Counted from the stretch's first letter, positions 19,155 through 28,967 are shown. The stretch is 40,287 bases of DNA from an uncultured Oscillospiraceae bacterium (GCA_947624585.1 CANQKZ010000010.1:1-40287), one strand, 5' to 3'. Made by a program: numbers and translations. The notes: generated by a model from the letters alone, not told the origin.

Positions 19155-19861
19155 ACGGGCTCTTTTTGCGGGGGTTCCGGATCAACTGGAGCCTGATCCC
19201 GGAGGACGACTACCTCAGGGACATCGGGACGGTGCGGAAGCTGGACGGGCTCATTTTCCAAAAGCCCGTCACGATCTTCACCGGGGAGAACGGCACCGGG
19301 AAGTCCACGATTTTGGAGGCATTGGCCGTGGCCGCCGGGTTCAACCCGGAGGGCGGGTCCAGAAATTACCGCTTCTCCACCTACGATTCCCATTCGAGCC
19401 TGTGCGACGCCATCCGGCTCATCCGGGGCAGCCGCCGGGAGGTGTGGGGGTATTTTCTCCGGGCGGAGAGCTTTTATAACGTGGCCACGAAGGAGACGGA
19501 CTACGCCCGGCCGGGGGACGAGCTTCTGCATGAGAAGTCCCACGGGGAGAGCTTCCTTTCGGTGGTGCAGAGGTACATCCAGCCCAACGGGCTGTACCTT
19601 CTGGACGAGCCGGAGGCCGCTCTGTCCCCGCAGATGCAGCTGACGGTGCTGGCGGAGATTTGGGAGTGCGCCCAAAGAGGCGCGCAGTTCATCATCGCCA
19701 CCCACTCGCCGGTCCTGCTGGGGATCCCGGACGCGGAGATCCTGTCCTTCGACGGAGGCGAGATCCACCCCTGCGCATACGAGAATACGCAGGTCTACCG
19801 GATCGTGAAGATGTTCGTCACGGATCGGGGAAGGATATTGAAGGATTTGCTGGAGGAGTAA
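19133..19861 (+). CDS. AAA/SMC-like ATPase
   Basis: Walker A FTGENGTGKSTILEAL, signature-like region, Walker B LYLLDEPEAALSP, IIATHSPVLLG. Confidence 0.88.
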   Translation: MAGHSEMNGLFLRGFRINWSLIPEDDYLRDIGTVRKLDGLIFQKPVTIFTGENGTGKSTILEALAVAAGFNPEGGSRNYRFSTYDSHSSLCDAIRLIRGSRREVWGYFLRAESFYNVATKETDYARPGDELLHEKSHGESFLSVVQRYIQPNGLYLLDEPEAALSPQMQLTVLAEIWECAQRGAQFIIATHSPVLLGIPDAEILSFDGGEIHPCAYENTQVYRIVKMFVTDRGRILKDLLEE

Positions 19862-19916
19862 AAATCGAAAGCGCGTTTTGAGGAGGCGGGGAGTGGCTTC
19901 CGGTAAGAAATATCTG

Positions 19917-20077
19917 ATACTAATATCCAATTGAAAGGGGACACCGAGCGGCGAGGATTTTTTGCATCAGACGAGGAAGAACGCGCAGGGAATACTGTAT
20001 GTATTTCCAAGCGGTCTGACGAAGTATGATGCAAAAAAGACCGTCACGAATGTCTCGTTTTAATTGGATATTAGTAT
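19917..20077 (-). repeat. 161-bp-family TIR repeat, copy C (reverse orientation)
   Basis: Perfect 16-bp TIR ATACTAATATCCAATT / AATTGGATATTAGTAT; internal stem GCATCA/TGATGC with T/A tracts; core AAATACATACAGTATT on the minus strand. Exactly 161 bp. Confidence 0.9.
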
Positions 20078-20078
20078 G

Positions 20079-20239
20079 ATACCAGCATTTAATAAAAATC
20101 TTTAATTCGGGGCGGCCTTTTTGCGCAATACCGCGTCAGGCGGCTTGACTATACATACAGTATTTTCTGCGCCGCTTTCCTTGTCTTGCGGAAAAAAAAC
20201 CTCGCCGCTCGGTGCCTTGTTTTAATTGAATATCAGTAT
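20079..20239 (+). repeat. 161-bp-family TIR repeat, copy D (left end degenerate)
   Basis: Aligns without gaps to the first 44 bp of copy B; TTTTTgCGCAA / TTGCGgAAAAA internal stem; TATACATACAGTATT core; ends TTGAATATCAGTAT. Exactly 161 bp. Confidence 0.8.
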
Positions 20240-20252
20240 TAGTGCGTATGAT

Positions 20253-20293
20253 ACAAATCGCCATGCCGGCGCCGCACCGGCATGGCGATTTGT
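20253..20293. repeat. Perfect 17-bp inverted repeat with 7-nt loop
   Basis: ACAAATCGCCATGCCGG-CGCCGCA-CCGGCATGGCGATTTGT. Confidence 0.85.
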
Positions 20294-20357
20294 GTGGTAG
20301 CCTACGCCGATTGACGGTGCGCCGGGAGGCAAAAGCTCCGGGGGCGGAACGCGCGGC

Positions 20358-20400
20358 AAAAAACAGCCCCCCGGGGACCGCTTGGGTCCACGGGGGGCTG
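20358..20400 (-). terminator. Rho-independent terminator of the SLH-domain gene
   Basis: Minus strand CAGCCCCCCGTGGACC-caagc-GGTCCCCGGGGGGCTG (one mismatch) followed by TTTTTT. Confidence 0.8.
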
Positions 20401-20436
20401 CGCGTTTTGAATCTTTGCCGTCTGACGGCAGACGGG

Positions 20437-22614
20437 TCATCTGGCCATCAGGTTGTAGAGCATGACCGCCGCCTCCGCTCTGGTGGAGGGGGCGCCGGGG
20501 AGGAAGCTGCCGTCCGGTCTGCCGGAGACGATGCCCATGCCCTGGGCCAGGGCGGCGTAGCCGTAGTAGGCTTCGGGGATGTCCTTATCGTCGGTGAAGT
20601 CGGTGCGGAAGATGCCCTTCAGGCGGGCCACGGGGCCGTAGCCGGAGGCGTCCATGATCAGCTTCAGCGTCTCCGCCCTGGTGAGCTTCGCGTTGTCGTT
20701 CCGCTCCTCGCGGGTGAGGATCCCCATACCGTAGGCCGTCTCATAGAGAACGTCGGTGGAGACACCGTCCGCGGGGTCGTAGATATATCCCTGGGTGCTG
20801 ACCAGCAGCGTCACCAGATCCAGCTGTGTGAGCTCCTTCCCCGGATCAAAGAGGCCGCCTGTGAAGCCCACTCTGTACGCGCCCAGCGCCTCGATCTGCG
20901 CCTTCGCCCAGTGGCCGTCCAGATCGGTGTAGGTGAGTCTGTTCAGGCTCTTCCTTTCCATGGGATATACGGGCTCCGCCGTCTTGGCGTCGATGCCCAG
21001 GGGGGTCCTGTCCCGCTCCAGCTGATACCCCAGCGCCAGCTTATAGAGGTAGCCGATGCCCATGCCCTCTAAGGGCGCGTACTCCGGCTGGGAGAAGTCG
21101 ATGGCGGCGGGGACGCGGATGTATTGGAGCTTCGCCTCGTATGTGGCAAGCCACGTGTCCACGGCCTCGTCGGCGGAGCGGAGGCCCTCGGCGCTGTCGA
21201 AGGTCACCTCATCGTTGAACCGCCTGGAGTAGTCGCTGACGGATCCGTCGGTGGCGTCGATCTCCACGTTCAGGCTGTTGTCCGGGAAGAAATAGCCGTT
21301 CTCCTTCTGGGCATAGGTGAAGCTGTAGAAGAAGGACCAGGCGCCCAGGAGGTCGTTGCTGTCATAGAGCTCGGTCTTGGCAAAACGGTCCGGCTCCTGG
21401 GTCTTCAGGAAGTCCTCCGCCTTCTTCCGGGCCTGTTCCACGGTGACGGACGTCTCCATGCCGTCGGGCAGACGGCCCGAGCTGTAGACCGACAGAAGCT
21501 CACCGGTGCGGGCGTTCAGGGTGACGTTCCGGCGCCAGGTGTAGTCCTCCACAAGCCTTCCGTACCGCAGGAAAGCGGTGACTTGGGGCTCCTCCCCCTC
21601 CACGGTGTCCCGGGCCACGGAGTAGGAGACGGCGGACAGGGTGTATTTGTCCAGTCCCAGGGCGGCGACGGCCCTGGCGGCGGCGTCCAGCTCCTCCCGG
21701 CTCTTCACGCCCTCCAGCTTGGCGATGCCCTCCTGCTCGGCGGGGGACAGGCCGGCCTCCGGCATCGCCTCATCTCCGGCGTCGGCGCTGTCGTTGGCGC
21801 TGTCGAAGCCCGGTATGCCCTTGTTGCTCTCGGACATCTCCTCGTAGATCTTCGTAAGGTCTACAAGCTCTCCGCTGACGCCGTCCACGTAGTATTCATC
21901 GCCCCAGTTGGGAAGCCAGCGCAGGACGGCCTTGGTCTCCGCGCCGTCCAGCACGTACTCCAGCCGCAGAGACAGAGTCTCCCGCAGGGCGGAGGCCGCC
22001 TTGTCCGCGTTGACAACCGGGGTGGGGGAGGGGATGCCTCCCATGACCGTCCCGGTCAGGTCGTCCCGGTAGAAGCGGGTGACCTCATTGTCGGAACAGC
22101 GGACGGTGACGGAGTAGGTCAGGCCCGCGCTGAGGCCGTTGACCAGGATCTCCCCGTTGAACCGGTAGGACGTGGTCCCGAGGCTCAGACGGGGCTCACT
22201 GTCGTCGGGCAGTACGGTCTCTCCCTCCGTCAGAACCTTCTTCAAAAACGTCTCGGCGGCGCTTTTGGCGCTGTCCCAGTCCCCCTCGGGGAAGGAGGGG
22301 GCGAAGCCCGACGCGGGGGTGGAGACGGTCCCGCCGTAGGCGTAATAGCTCAGGACCTTGCCGTCCTCGTCGGCGGTGACGGAGAGGCTCTCCCCCTCCT
22401 CGTTGTACCACTCCAGATCCCAGGCGGGAGCCAGGGGATTTTCTTCCAGATCTCCGTAGAAATTGGTGTACTTTTCGGTGTCCAGCCCCAGAGTTTCCTT
22501 GACCTGGGCTGTGACCTCGGCCAGCCTCTGATCGGCCGTCCCGTCCGCCAGGACAGGCACAGCCAGCGAGCAGACCGTCGCCAGAGCCGTCAAAAGGATA
22601 AGTATTTTTTTCAT
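20437..22614 (-). CDS. Secreted YcdB/PepSY-like protein with C-terminal S-layer homology (SLH) region
   Basis: Signal peptide MKKILILLTALATVCSLAVPVLA; repeated PepSY/YcdB-like segments; C-term DLDGHWAKAQIEALGAYRVGFTGGLFDPGKELTQLDLVTLLV... and GMGIVSGRPDGSFLPGAPSTRAEAAVMLYNLM are SLH-like. Confidence 0.85.
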   Translation of the reverse strand: MKKILILLTALATVCSLAVPVLADGTADQRLAEVTAQVKETLGLDTEKYTNFYGDLEENPLAPAWDLEWYNEEGESLSVTADEDGKVLSYYAYGGTVSTPASGFAPSFPEGDWDSAKSAAETFLKKVLTEGETVLPDDSEPRLSLGTTSYRFNGEILVNGLSAGLTYSVTVRCSDNEVTRFYRDDLTGTVMGGIPSPTPVVNADKAASALRETLSLRLEYVLDGAETKAVLRWLPNWGDEYYVDGVSGELVDLTKIYEEMSESNKGIPGFDSANDSADAGDEAMPEAGLSPAEQEGIAKLEGVKSREELDAAARAVAALGLDKYTLSAVSYSVARDTVEGEEPQVTAFLRYGRLVEDYTWRRNVTLNARTGELLSVYSSGRLPDGMETSVTVEQARKKAEDFLKTQEPDRFAKTELYDSNDLLGAWSFFYSFTYAQKENGYFFPDNSLNVEIDATDGSVSDYSRRFNDEVTFDSAEGLRSADEAVDTWLATYEAKLQYIRVPAAIDFSQPEYAPLEGMGIGYLYKLALGYQLERDRTPLGIDAKTAEPVYPMERKSLNRLTYTDLDGHWAKAQIEALGAYRVGFTGGLFDPGKELTQLDLVTLLVSTQGYIYDPADGVSTDVLYETAYGMGILTREERNDNAKLTRAETLKLIMDASGYGPVARLKGIFRTDFTDDKDIPEAYYGYAALAQGMGIVSGRPDGSFLPGAPSTRAEAAVMLYNLMAR

Positions 22615-22778
22615 CGGGATCCCTCCTCTTTTTTCATCTCTGATTTTTGACCGGTCGGGACGTTCCCGGTGCCCCGACCGTGCCTTACACTATTATAGAC
22701 GGAAAACAAAATCAAAAGTTTCACGAAAAAAGAATTTTTTTCAAAATAGTCTCCGCATATTCCCAAAACGGCCGTCCC

Positions 22779-23981
22779 TCACGCGCAAGGCAGTTCCACA
22801 TAAAATGTGTTCCCGCCGGGCGCGCTCTCCGCCCAGATCTTCCCCCGGTGCTCGGCGACGATCTCCCGGGCGATGGCGAGCCCCAGGCCGTAGCTCTCGT
22901 TCATGGCTCTGGCCTTGTCCGCCCGGTAGAACCGCTTGAAGATGTCCTCCAGCTCCCGCTTCGACAGCGGCTCCCCGGGGGAGGCTACGGACAGGAGACA
23001 GTGCCGCCCCTGCCGCGAAAGCCTCACCCGCACCGTCCCCGGCGCGGCGGAGTACTTGAGGGCGTTGTCCAGCAATATCTCCACCGTCTGCCGCAGATGC
23101 TGGGGGCTGCCGCTCACGAAGATCCCCGGCTCCGCCGCCGAATCCAGCGTCAGCTCCCGCTCAAAGAACAGCGGTTCGAAGGGAAGGGCCGCGTCCTCTG
23201 TAAGGACCGACAGGTCAACCCGCTCGGCCCCCGTGCGGACGGCTCCGTTCTCCACCCGCGCCAGGTCCAGGAGGCTCCCCACCAGCCCCCGCATCTGCCG
23301 GGCCATGGTGAGGATGCTGTCCGCGTACTGGCCCCGGTCCGCCTCCGACGAGGCGGGGGAGCGCAGAAGCTCGGCGTTGGTCAAAATCACCGTCAGCGGC
23401 GTCTTCAGCTCGTGGGATGCGTCGGCCACGAACTGCTTCTGCTGTTCCCAGGCCTTCTCCACGGGCCGCACCGCCCATCGGGCCAGGAAGAGGCTGATGA
23501 CGAAGAACGCCGCCAGACTCACCGCCCCGATCACCAGGCACGTGCGTATGAGGTTGGACAGCGTGCTCTCCTCACTGGACATATCCGCGAAGACCACGCA
23601 CTCGCCCCACCGGCTCCGCCCGATGCAGTACCGGAAGCCGTACTCCTTCAGTACCCCCATCTCCTGCCCGTCCGCCCTGGCCGCGTCCAGAAGCTCCCAC
23701 AGCGTCTCCTCGTCGGTCAGGTCGAAGTACCCGCCCACCGCCGCCAGGGACCCGCCGGGGCTCAGCTGGATCACGAAGTATGGGATCTGCACCTCGTCGA
23801 ACTCCTCGCCGGGCCGGAGCATCCGGAAGGGCTCCGCCGCCACGGTCTTCAGCATCCGCTCGCTCTCCTGCTCCAGGTCCTGCCTGGTGATGCCGAAGAC
23901 AAGCGCGAACATCACCAGGAGCACCGTCAGCACCAGGCCCATATTGATGAGGACAAATTTTGTCCTGAGCCTTCCGATCAC
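22779..23981 (-). CDS. Sensor histidine kinase
   Basis: H-box FVADASHELKTPLTVILTNAELL; N box ILLDNALKYS; DIFKRFYRADKARAMNESYGLGLAIAREIVAEHRGKIWAESAPGGNTFYVELP. Confidence 0.95.
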   Translation of the reverse strand: MIGRLRTKFVLINMGLVLTVLLVMFALVFGITRQDLEQESERMLKTVAAEPFRMLRPGEEFDEVQIPYFVIQLSPGGSLAAVGGYFDLTDEETLWELLDAARADGQEMGVLKEYGFRYCIGRSRWGECVVFADMSSEESTLSNLIRTCLVIGAVSLAAFFVISLFLARWAVRPVEKAWEQQKQFVADASHELKTPLTVILTNAELLRSPASSEADRGQYADSILTMARQMRGLVGSLLDLARVENGAVRTGAERVDLSVLTEDAALPFEPLFFERELTLDSAAEPGIFVSGSPQHLRQTVEILLDNALKYSAAPGTVRVRLSRQGRHCLLSVASPGEPLSKRELEDIFKRFYRADKARAMNESYGLGLAIAREIVAEHRGKIWAESAPGGNTFYVELPCA

Positions 23982-24652
23982 GGCTCCTTCACCTCCAGAT
24001 GGTACCCCAGCCGCCGCGCGGACACGATCTCCACATTGGACCCGATGGCCGCCAGCTTTTTGCGCAGAAATCCTACGTACACCTCCACGTGGTTTTCCAC
24101 CGCGTTGGAGTCGTACCCCCAGACACGGGCCAGGATGGTCTCCTTGCTGAGATTCCGCTCGCCCGCCTGCATCAGCGCCCGCATCACGTCAAATTCCCGG
24201 GCCGACAGCCGCATCTCCCGCTCGCCCCGGATGAGGGTGGAGGAGCTCAGATCCAGCACCGTGTTCCCGGCACGCAGCTCGTCCACCTCATTCCCCTGCC
24301 GCCGCAGGAGGGCGTTGACACAGGCCAGCAGCTCCCGGGAGTCGAAGGGCTTCGTGAGGTAGTAGTCCGCCCCGGCGTTGAGCCCCGCGATCCGGTCCTC
24401 CAGCCCGCTCCGGGCCGTCAGCATCAAAATGGGCGTGGCGTTCCGCTTTGCCCGCACAGCCCGCGCCACCTCCAGCCCGTTCATCCCCGGCATCATCACA
24501 TCCAGGATCAAAAGGTCGTAGACACCGGTGAGGGCGTAGTCCGTCCCGGTCTCCCCGTCGTACACCGCCTCCGCGTCAAACCCCTTGTCCTTCAAAAGCG
24601 CCGCCAGCGAGTTCGCCAGCAGCTTCTCATCCTCAATGATCAGTACCTTCAT
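23978..24652 (-). CDS. OmpR/PhoB-family response regulator
   Basis: MKVLIIEDEKLLANSLAALL...YDLLILDVMMPGMNGLEV...MLTARSG...YLTKPFDSRELLA plus winged-helix C-terminus; 4-nt overlap with the histidine kinase. Confidence 0.96.
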   Translation of the reverse strand: MKVLIIEDEKLLANSLAALLKDKGFDAEAVYDGETGTDYALTGVYDLLILDVMMPGMNGLEVARAVRAKRNATPILMLTARSGLEDRIAGLNAGADYYLTKPFDSRELLACVNALLRRQGNEVDELRAGNTVLDLSSSTLIRGEREMRLSAREFDVMRALMQAGERNLSKETILARVWGYDSNAVENHVEVYVGFLRKKLAAIGSNVEIVSARRLGYHLEVKEP

Positions 24653-24940
24653 ATCAATCACCTCTGCCTGTATCATACCACAGATTCCTGAAATGAAGCT
24701 GAAATATTTATATATTTTATCGTTCTGCGATGGCCCTGCTCCAGTCATAGGTGTCAAACCACGTCCTTTGACCCACGAAGCGCGCCCTCTCGGTCCTGAA
24801 ACCGCCGCCGGAGAGCTCGTATCGGATGTCGAATGCCAGAAAGAGCGTCCGCCCCTCCCATTCGGCCTCCTGTGTTCCCCGGACGGCCTCGGCGCGCAGG
24901 ATGCCGCCCCTCTCCAAAGAGCCCTCCACGAACCTTTCCG

Positions 24941-25245
24941 TCAATGCCTCGCTGTACTTGTCAAAGATAAAGGTCCCGTACCCCCCCCGGCGCAGGCCCC
25001 GGCGTCCCGGTCCGGCCGCCCCGGACAGCTCCGCTTCCGCCTCCGAAACGAGCTTTTTCGCTTTTTCACATGGGATAAATATGTGTTCTTCGCGATCTGG
25101 CACAGCCACACGGTCAGCTTGCGCCGCCCGTCGAACCGGTCCACGCGTTCATTGTCGCGCCGAACTTGCGTCATTATTTCGTCGGATTGCTATAAATATA
25201 GATCGCCTCGAAGTCCTCCACCGTCTCACCCCCTCACCCATATGA
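24941..25245 (-). pseudogene. Decayed ECF sigma factor fragment
   Basis: Split frames: VEDFEAIYIYSNPTK* (region 2 start), then (SDEI)MTQVRRDNERVDRFDGRRKLTVWLCQIAKNTYLSHVKKRK (region 2 end); no recognisable region 4. Confidence 0.45.
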
Positions 25246-25348
25246 CTCGCTGGGCGTTTCAAAAAATGTTTAAAATTTTCAGCGGCGGCATGGCGAAAAG
25301 CCAGGCCGCCGCTGTTCGGCGCATTGTCCAAAGCACTCGGGCTATCCC

Positions 25349-26212
25349 TCACGCGCCCCCCAGAAGGGGCTGGTCGTAGCGGAACAGCGTCTCGTTGAGC
25401 TGGAAGATGTCGTAGTTCCCGCACTGGATGAAGTACTCCACAATGATATCCGCGCAGCTTGCGTGGGTCAGGGTGTACCCGGCCCGGCCGATGAGGTCCC
25501 GTGTGCCGTCCAGGTCCAGCCGAAGGGCGAAGGCCAGAGCCAGGGCGGTGGACTTGGAGGGGCGGTAGCGGGGGTTGGAGCGGATCTTGGAGAAGAGCTT
25601 CCGGTCGATGTTGGCGGCCTTGTAAACATCGGCGTCACGTCTCCCGCTCTCGTCGATGAGCTTCAGGAGCGTCTCGGAGAACCCGGCGTCGGTGCGGCTC
25701 AGCATTTCCTCCAGCGAAGCGGCCTTCCGCGCCGGGCGGGGCGGGACGGACCGGGCGGCGTGTACGGGCGGGGCCGCCGTGACGTGCGCGCTGATGAAAG
25801 CGTCGGCTGTCCGCCCCGGCATTTCCGGCGGGGGAGAGGCGGGACGCGGAGCGCGGGAGTATGCCACGCCGAAGAGCCCTCCGCCGCCCGTGTAGCGCTT
25901 CGCGATGTACTCGGTCAGCTCCGACTCCAGATCCGGCCCCGGTCGCCGGTCCTCCGGCACGTAGATCGTGATGTCCGCATCCCAGGAGGCGAGGTAGATG
26001 CTGGCCGCCCGGACGGCTGTTTTCAGGGAGCGCTCCGCGCCGATCCCGACGTCCAGTCCGGCAAGATCCGTCTCCGCCTTTCTCCCCGGCCAGCGGGCCT
26101 CCCGCTGGAAGTATTTGAGATACGCATCCGTCAGCGCCCCGTCGTCCGCGCCGGGAGGGACCGCCGGGGCCCGGGAGCGGTCATGAGGCCCCCGGAGAAG
26201 CGTCAGCGGCAT
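25349..26212 (-). CDS. Degenerate macro-domain-like protein with conserved C-terminal helical domain
   Basis: N-term MPLTLLRG and SLKTAVRAASIYLASWDADITIYVPEDR...ESELTEYIAKRY resemble macro-domain start and end segments; C-term FSETLLKLIDESGRRDADVYKAANIDRKLFSKIRSNPRYRPSKSTALALAFALRLDLDGTRDLIGRAGYTLTHASCADIIVEYFIQCGNYDIFQLNETLFRYDQPLLG. Confidence 0.55.
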   Translation of the reverse strand: MPLTLLRGPHDRSRAPAVPPGADDGALTDAYLKYFQREARWPGRKAETDLAGLDVGIGAERSLKTAVRAASIYLASWDADITIYVPEDRRPGPDLESELTEYIAKRYTGGGGLFGVAYSRAPRPASPPPEMPGRTADAFISAHVTAAPPVHAARSVPPRPARKAASLEEMLSRTDAGFSETLLKLIDESGRRDADVYKAANIDRKLFSKIRSNPRYRPSKSTALALAFALRLDLDGTRDLIGRAGYTLTHASCADIIVEYFIQCGNYDIFQLNETLFRYDQPLLGGA

Positions 26213-26215
26213 GGT

Positions 26216-26674
26216 TCACCCCCTGAGATAAGCCAGGATCTCGGCGGCGTTGGTGTCGGGCTTGGCCTTGGGGAAGACCTTCTCGATGATCCCGTCCGGC
26301 CCCACCACGAAGGTGGACCGCACCACGCCCATGGTCACCTTGCCGTAGTTCTTCTTCTCCTGCCAGACGCCGAACCCCTCGGTGGCCTGCCGCTCCGGGT
26401 CGGAGAGGAGGAGAAAGGGCAGATTGTTCTTCTCGGCGAACCGCACGTGGGACGCGACGGAATCCCGGCTGATGCCGATGACCGGCACGTCCAGCGTCCT
26501 GAAATCCTCATAGGCCGCCGCGAAGGCGCAGGCCTGGCGGGTGCACCCGGGCGTGGAGTCCTTGGGGTAGAAGTAGACCACCACCCGCTTTCCCGCGAAA
26601 TCCGAAAGGGACACGCTGTTCCCGTCTTTGTCCGAAAGCGTGAACTCCGGCGCTCTCATTCCCTCTGTCAGCAT
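26216..26674 (-). CDS. bcp: Thioredoxin-dependent peroxiredoxin, Bcp/PrxQ family
   Basis: MLTEGMRAPEFTLSDKDGNSVSLSDFAGKRVVVYFYPKDSTPGCTRQACAF with conserved PKDSTPGCT. Confidence 0.94.
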   Translation of the reverse strand: MLTEGMRAPEFTLSDKDGNSVSLSDFAGKRVVVYFYPKDSTPGCTRQACAFAAAYEDFRTLDVPVIGISRDSVASHVRFAEKNNLPFLLLSDPERQATEGFGVWQEKKNYGKVTMGVVRSTFVVGPDGIIEKVFPKAKPDTNAAEILAYLRG

Positions 26675-26888
26675 GGCAAAGCCTCCTTGTATCTTTATGT
26701 GTTTATACATCATACCACAGGCGCTATAAAATGTCAAAGCCTTCCTTTTCGGTTCTTTGATTAAATATTCGGCGGAAGTTTAACAAACTTTAATCATTCA
26801 AACGTTGCTTTTTACGAACTTTTTTGCTATCATAGTGTGCGCTTCGCGGAATATACATTTTGCTGATACTGATTTGGAGTTGAGATCG

Positions 26889-28967
26889 ATGAAAGCTTCC
26901 CCCGGACCGAGGGAATTTTGGAAAAACCTCCAAGCCCGTTCCGCCGCCGCGCTGGAGAAACACCCGGTGATCTACACCGTGGCCCTCTCCTTCGCCGTGA
27001 CGCTCCTCATAGAGATGGCTTCCCGGCACTCGCCCTGGAAGGGGATCGTGTTCCTCTTCTGTCACCCCCTGCACTTCGCCGCCGGGATGTTCATCGTCCT
27101 GTCCACCGTCTCCCTGGCGCACCTTTTCAAAAAGCGCTCCTTCTGGATGACGCTCTTCGCCGGCCTCTGGCTGGCGGCGGGATCGGTGAACGCGGTGGTC
27201 CTGGCCTTCCGGGTCACGCCCTTCGGCGTGGTGGACGTGGCGGTTCTGCCCTCGGTGTTCACCATCTTCACCGTGTACCTGGAGATCTGGCAGGTGATCC
27301 TCCTGTTTCTCCTGCTGGCCGCCGCCGTCACCGGCCTTGTGTTCCTGTACATACACTCGGTCAGGCGCGCCGTCCACTGGCGTCTGGCGGCGGTGCTGAT
27401 CTCCGCCTCCGTCCTGCTGGCGGTGGGAAGCTACAGCCTCACCGTGGTGGGCCACGAGGACACCCGGGAGGAGACATTCGCCAACATCGCCGACGCCTAC
27501 TCCACCTACGGCTTCGTCTACTGCTTCACCACCGGCGCCTTTGACCAGGGGGTGTCCCGGCCCGACTTCTACTCCCGCTCCGCCGTCAACTGGCTGGTGG
27601 GCAATCTGAAGGAGGGGGAGGAGCCGGAGGTCCGGCCCAACATCCTCTTTGTCCAGCTGGAGTCCTTCTTCGACGTGGGGTACCTGGACGACGTGGAGTA
27701 CGAGGAGAACCCCATCCCCAACTTCACCCACCTCCGGGATACCTGCTCCTCCGGCTTTCTGAAGGTCCCCTCCGTGGGCGCGGGCACCGCCAACACGGAG
27801 TTCGAGGTCCTGTCCGGCATGAGCCTGGACTTCCTGGGCCTGGGGGAGTACCCCTACAACACCATCCTCCGGGACCAGACCTGCGAGACGGTGGTCTGGG
27901 ATCTGAAGACCCTGGGCTACACCGGCACCGCCGTCCACAACAACACCGCCATCTTTTACGGCCGCAACGAGGTCTTCTCCCAGCTGGGCTTCGACAGCTT
28001 CATCCCCATCGAGTATATGGACAACGTGGAATATAACCCCATCGGCTGGTGCAAGGACAGCGTCCTCACCCATGAGATCGTCAAGGCCCTGGACGCCACC
28101 CCCGGCCAGGACTTCGTCTTCACCATCACCGTCCAGGGCCACGGCAAGTACCAGCGGGGCGTGGACAGCGAGGACACCGAGGCGCTGAACGTCACCTGGG
28201 CCACGGACCCCGAGGAGGAGGACGCCTTCGGCTACTATATGTCACAGCTCTCCGAAACCGACGAATTCATCGGCGACCTGGTCCGCGCCCTCTCCCGCCG
28301 GGCGGAGCCCACGGTCCTGGTGCTCTACGGCGACCATCTTCCAAACTTCTCCATTGGCTCCGAGCAGCTTCGCAACGGCGACATCTTTGAGACGGAGTAT
28401 GTCATCTGGTCCAATATGCGCCTGCCGGAGCGGGACGAGGACCTGTACGCCTACCAGCTCTACCCCCGGGTCCTGGCCGACCTTGGCATGAGCCCCGGCC
28501 TCATCACCCGCTACCACCAGCAGATGCGGGATACCGAGGACTATAAGGAGGGGCTCAATCTCCTGGAGTACGATATGCTCAACGGCGACTGGTACTGCGC
28601 CGGCGGCAAGCCGCCCTACACCGCCACGGACCTCCGCATGGGCGTGGACCGGGTAGTGATCACCGGCATCGCGGCGGGTGACACGGGCCTCGTCCACGTC
28701 TACGGCGACAACTTCACCGACTCCAGCGTCATCGCCCTGGACGGGGAAAATCTGGACACGGTCCGCGTGGCCCCCGGCGAGCTCATCGCTCCCGACGCGG
28801 CGGCGCTCACCGACCCCGATCAGTTCACCGACGGCGGCAGGACCGTCACCGTCCGCCAGGTCACCGCCGACGGCCTGACTCTCTCCGAGTCGGTGGGGCT
28901 GGTCGTCCTGAAGCCCCTGGCGCCCCGCGCGGAGGAAAGCATAAATATTCACGAGAATGCGGAATAA
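26889..28967 (+). CDS. LTA synthase-like sulfatase-family membrane protein
   Basis: N-terminal TM helices, then PNILFVQLESFFDV, GAGTANTEFEVLSGMSLDFL, VLVLYGDHLPNF typical of LtaS-type alkaline-phosphatase-superfamily enzymes. Confidence 0.9.
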   Translation: MKASPGPREFWKNLQARSAAALEKHPVIYTVALSFAVTLLIEMASRHSPWKGIVFLFCHPLHFAAGMFIVLSTVSLAHLFKKRSFWMTLFAGLWLAAGSVNAVVLAFRVTPFGVVDVAVLPSVFTIFTVYLEIWQVILLFLLLAAAVTGLVFLYIHSVRRAVHWRLAAVLISASVLLAVGSYSLTVVGHEDTREETFANIADAYSTYGFVYCFTTGAFDQGVSRPDFYSRSAVNWLVGNLKEGEEPEVRPNILFVQLESFFDVGYLDDVEYEENPIPNFTHLRDTCSSGFLKVPSVGAGTANTEFEVLSGMSLDFLGLGEYPYNTILRDQTCETVVWDLKTLGYTGTAVHNNTAIFYGRNEVFSQLGFDSFIPIEYMDNVEYNPIGWCKDSVLTHEIVKALDATPGQDFVFTITVQGHGKYQRGVDSEDTEALNVTWATDPEEEDAFGYYMSQLSETDEFIGDLVRALSRRAEPTVLVLYGDHLPNFSIGSEQLRNGDIFETEYVIWSNMRLPERDEDLYAYQLYPRVLADLGMSPGLITRYHQQMRDTEDYKEGLNLLEYDMLNGDWYCAGGKPPYTATDLRMGVDRVVITGIAAGDTGLVHVYGDNFTDSSVIALDGENLDTVRVAPGELIAPDAAALTDPDQFTDGGRTVTVRQVTADGLTLSESVGLVVLKPLAPRAEESINIHENAE

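Noticed and set aside
21124-24362. Plus-strand ORFs 21124-22650 and 22647-24362
   Set aside because: Antisense to the SLH gene and the histidine kinase/response regulator, which have clear domain evidence.
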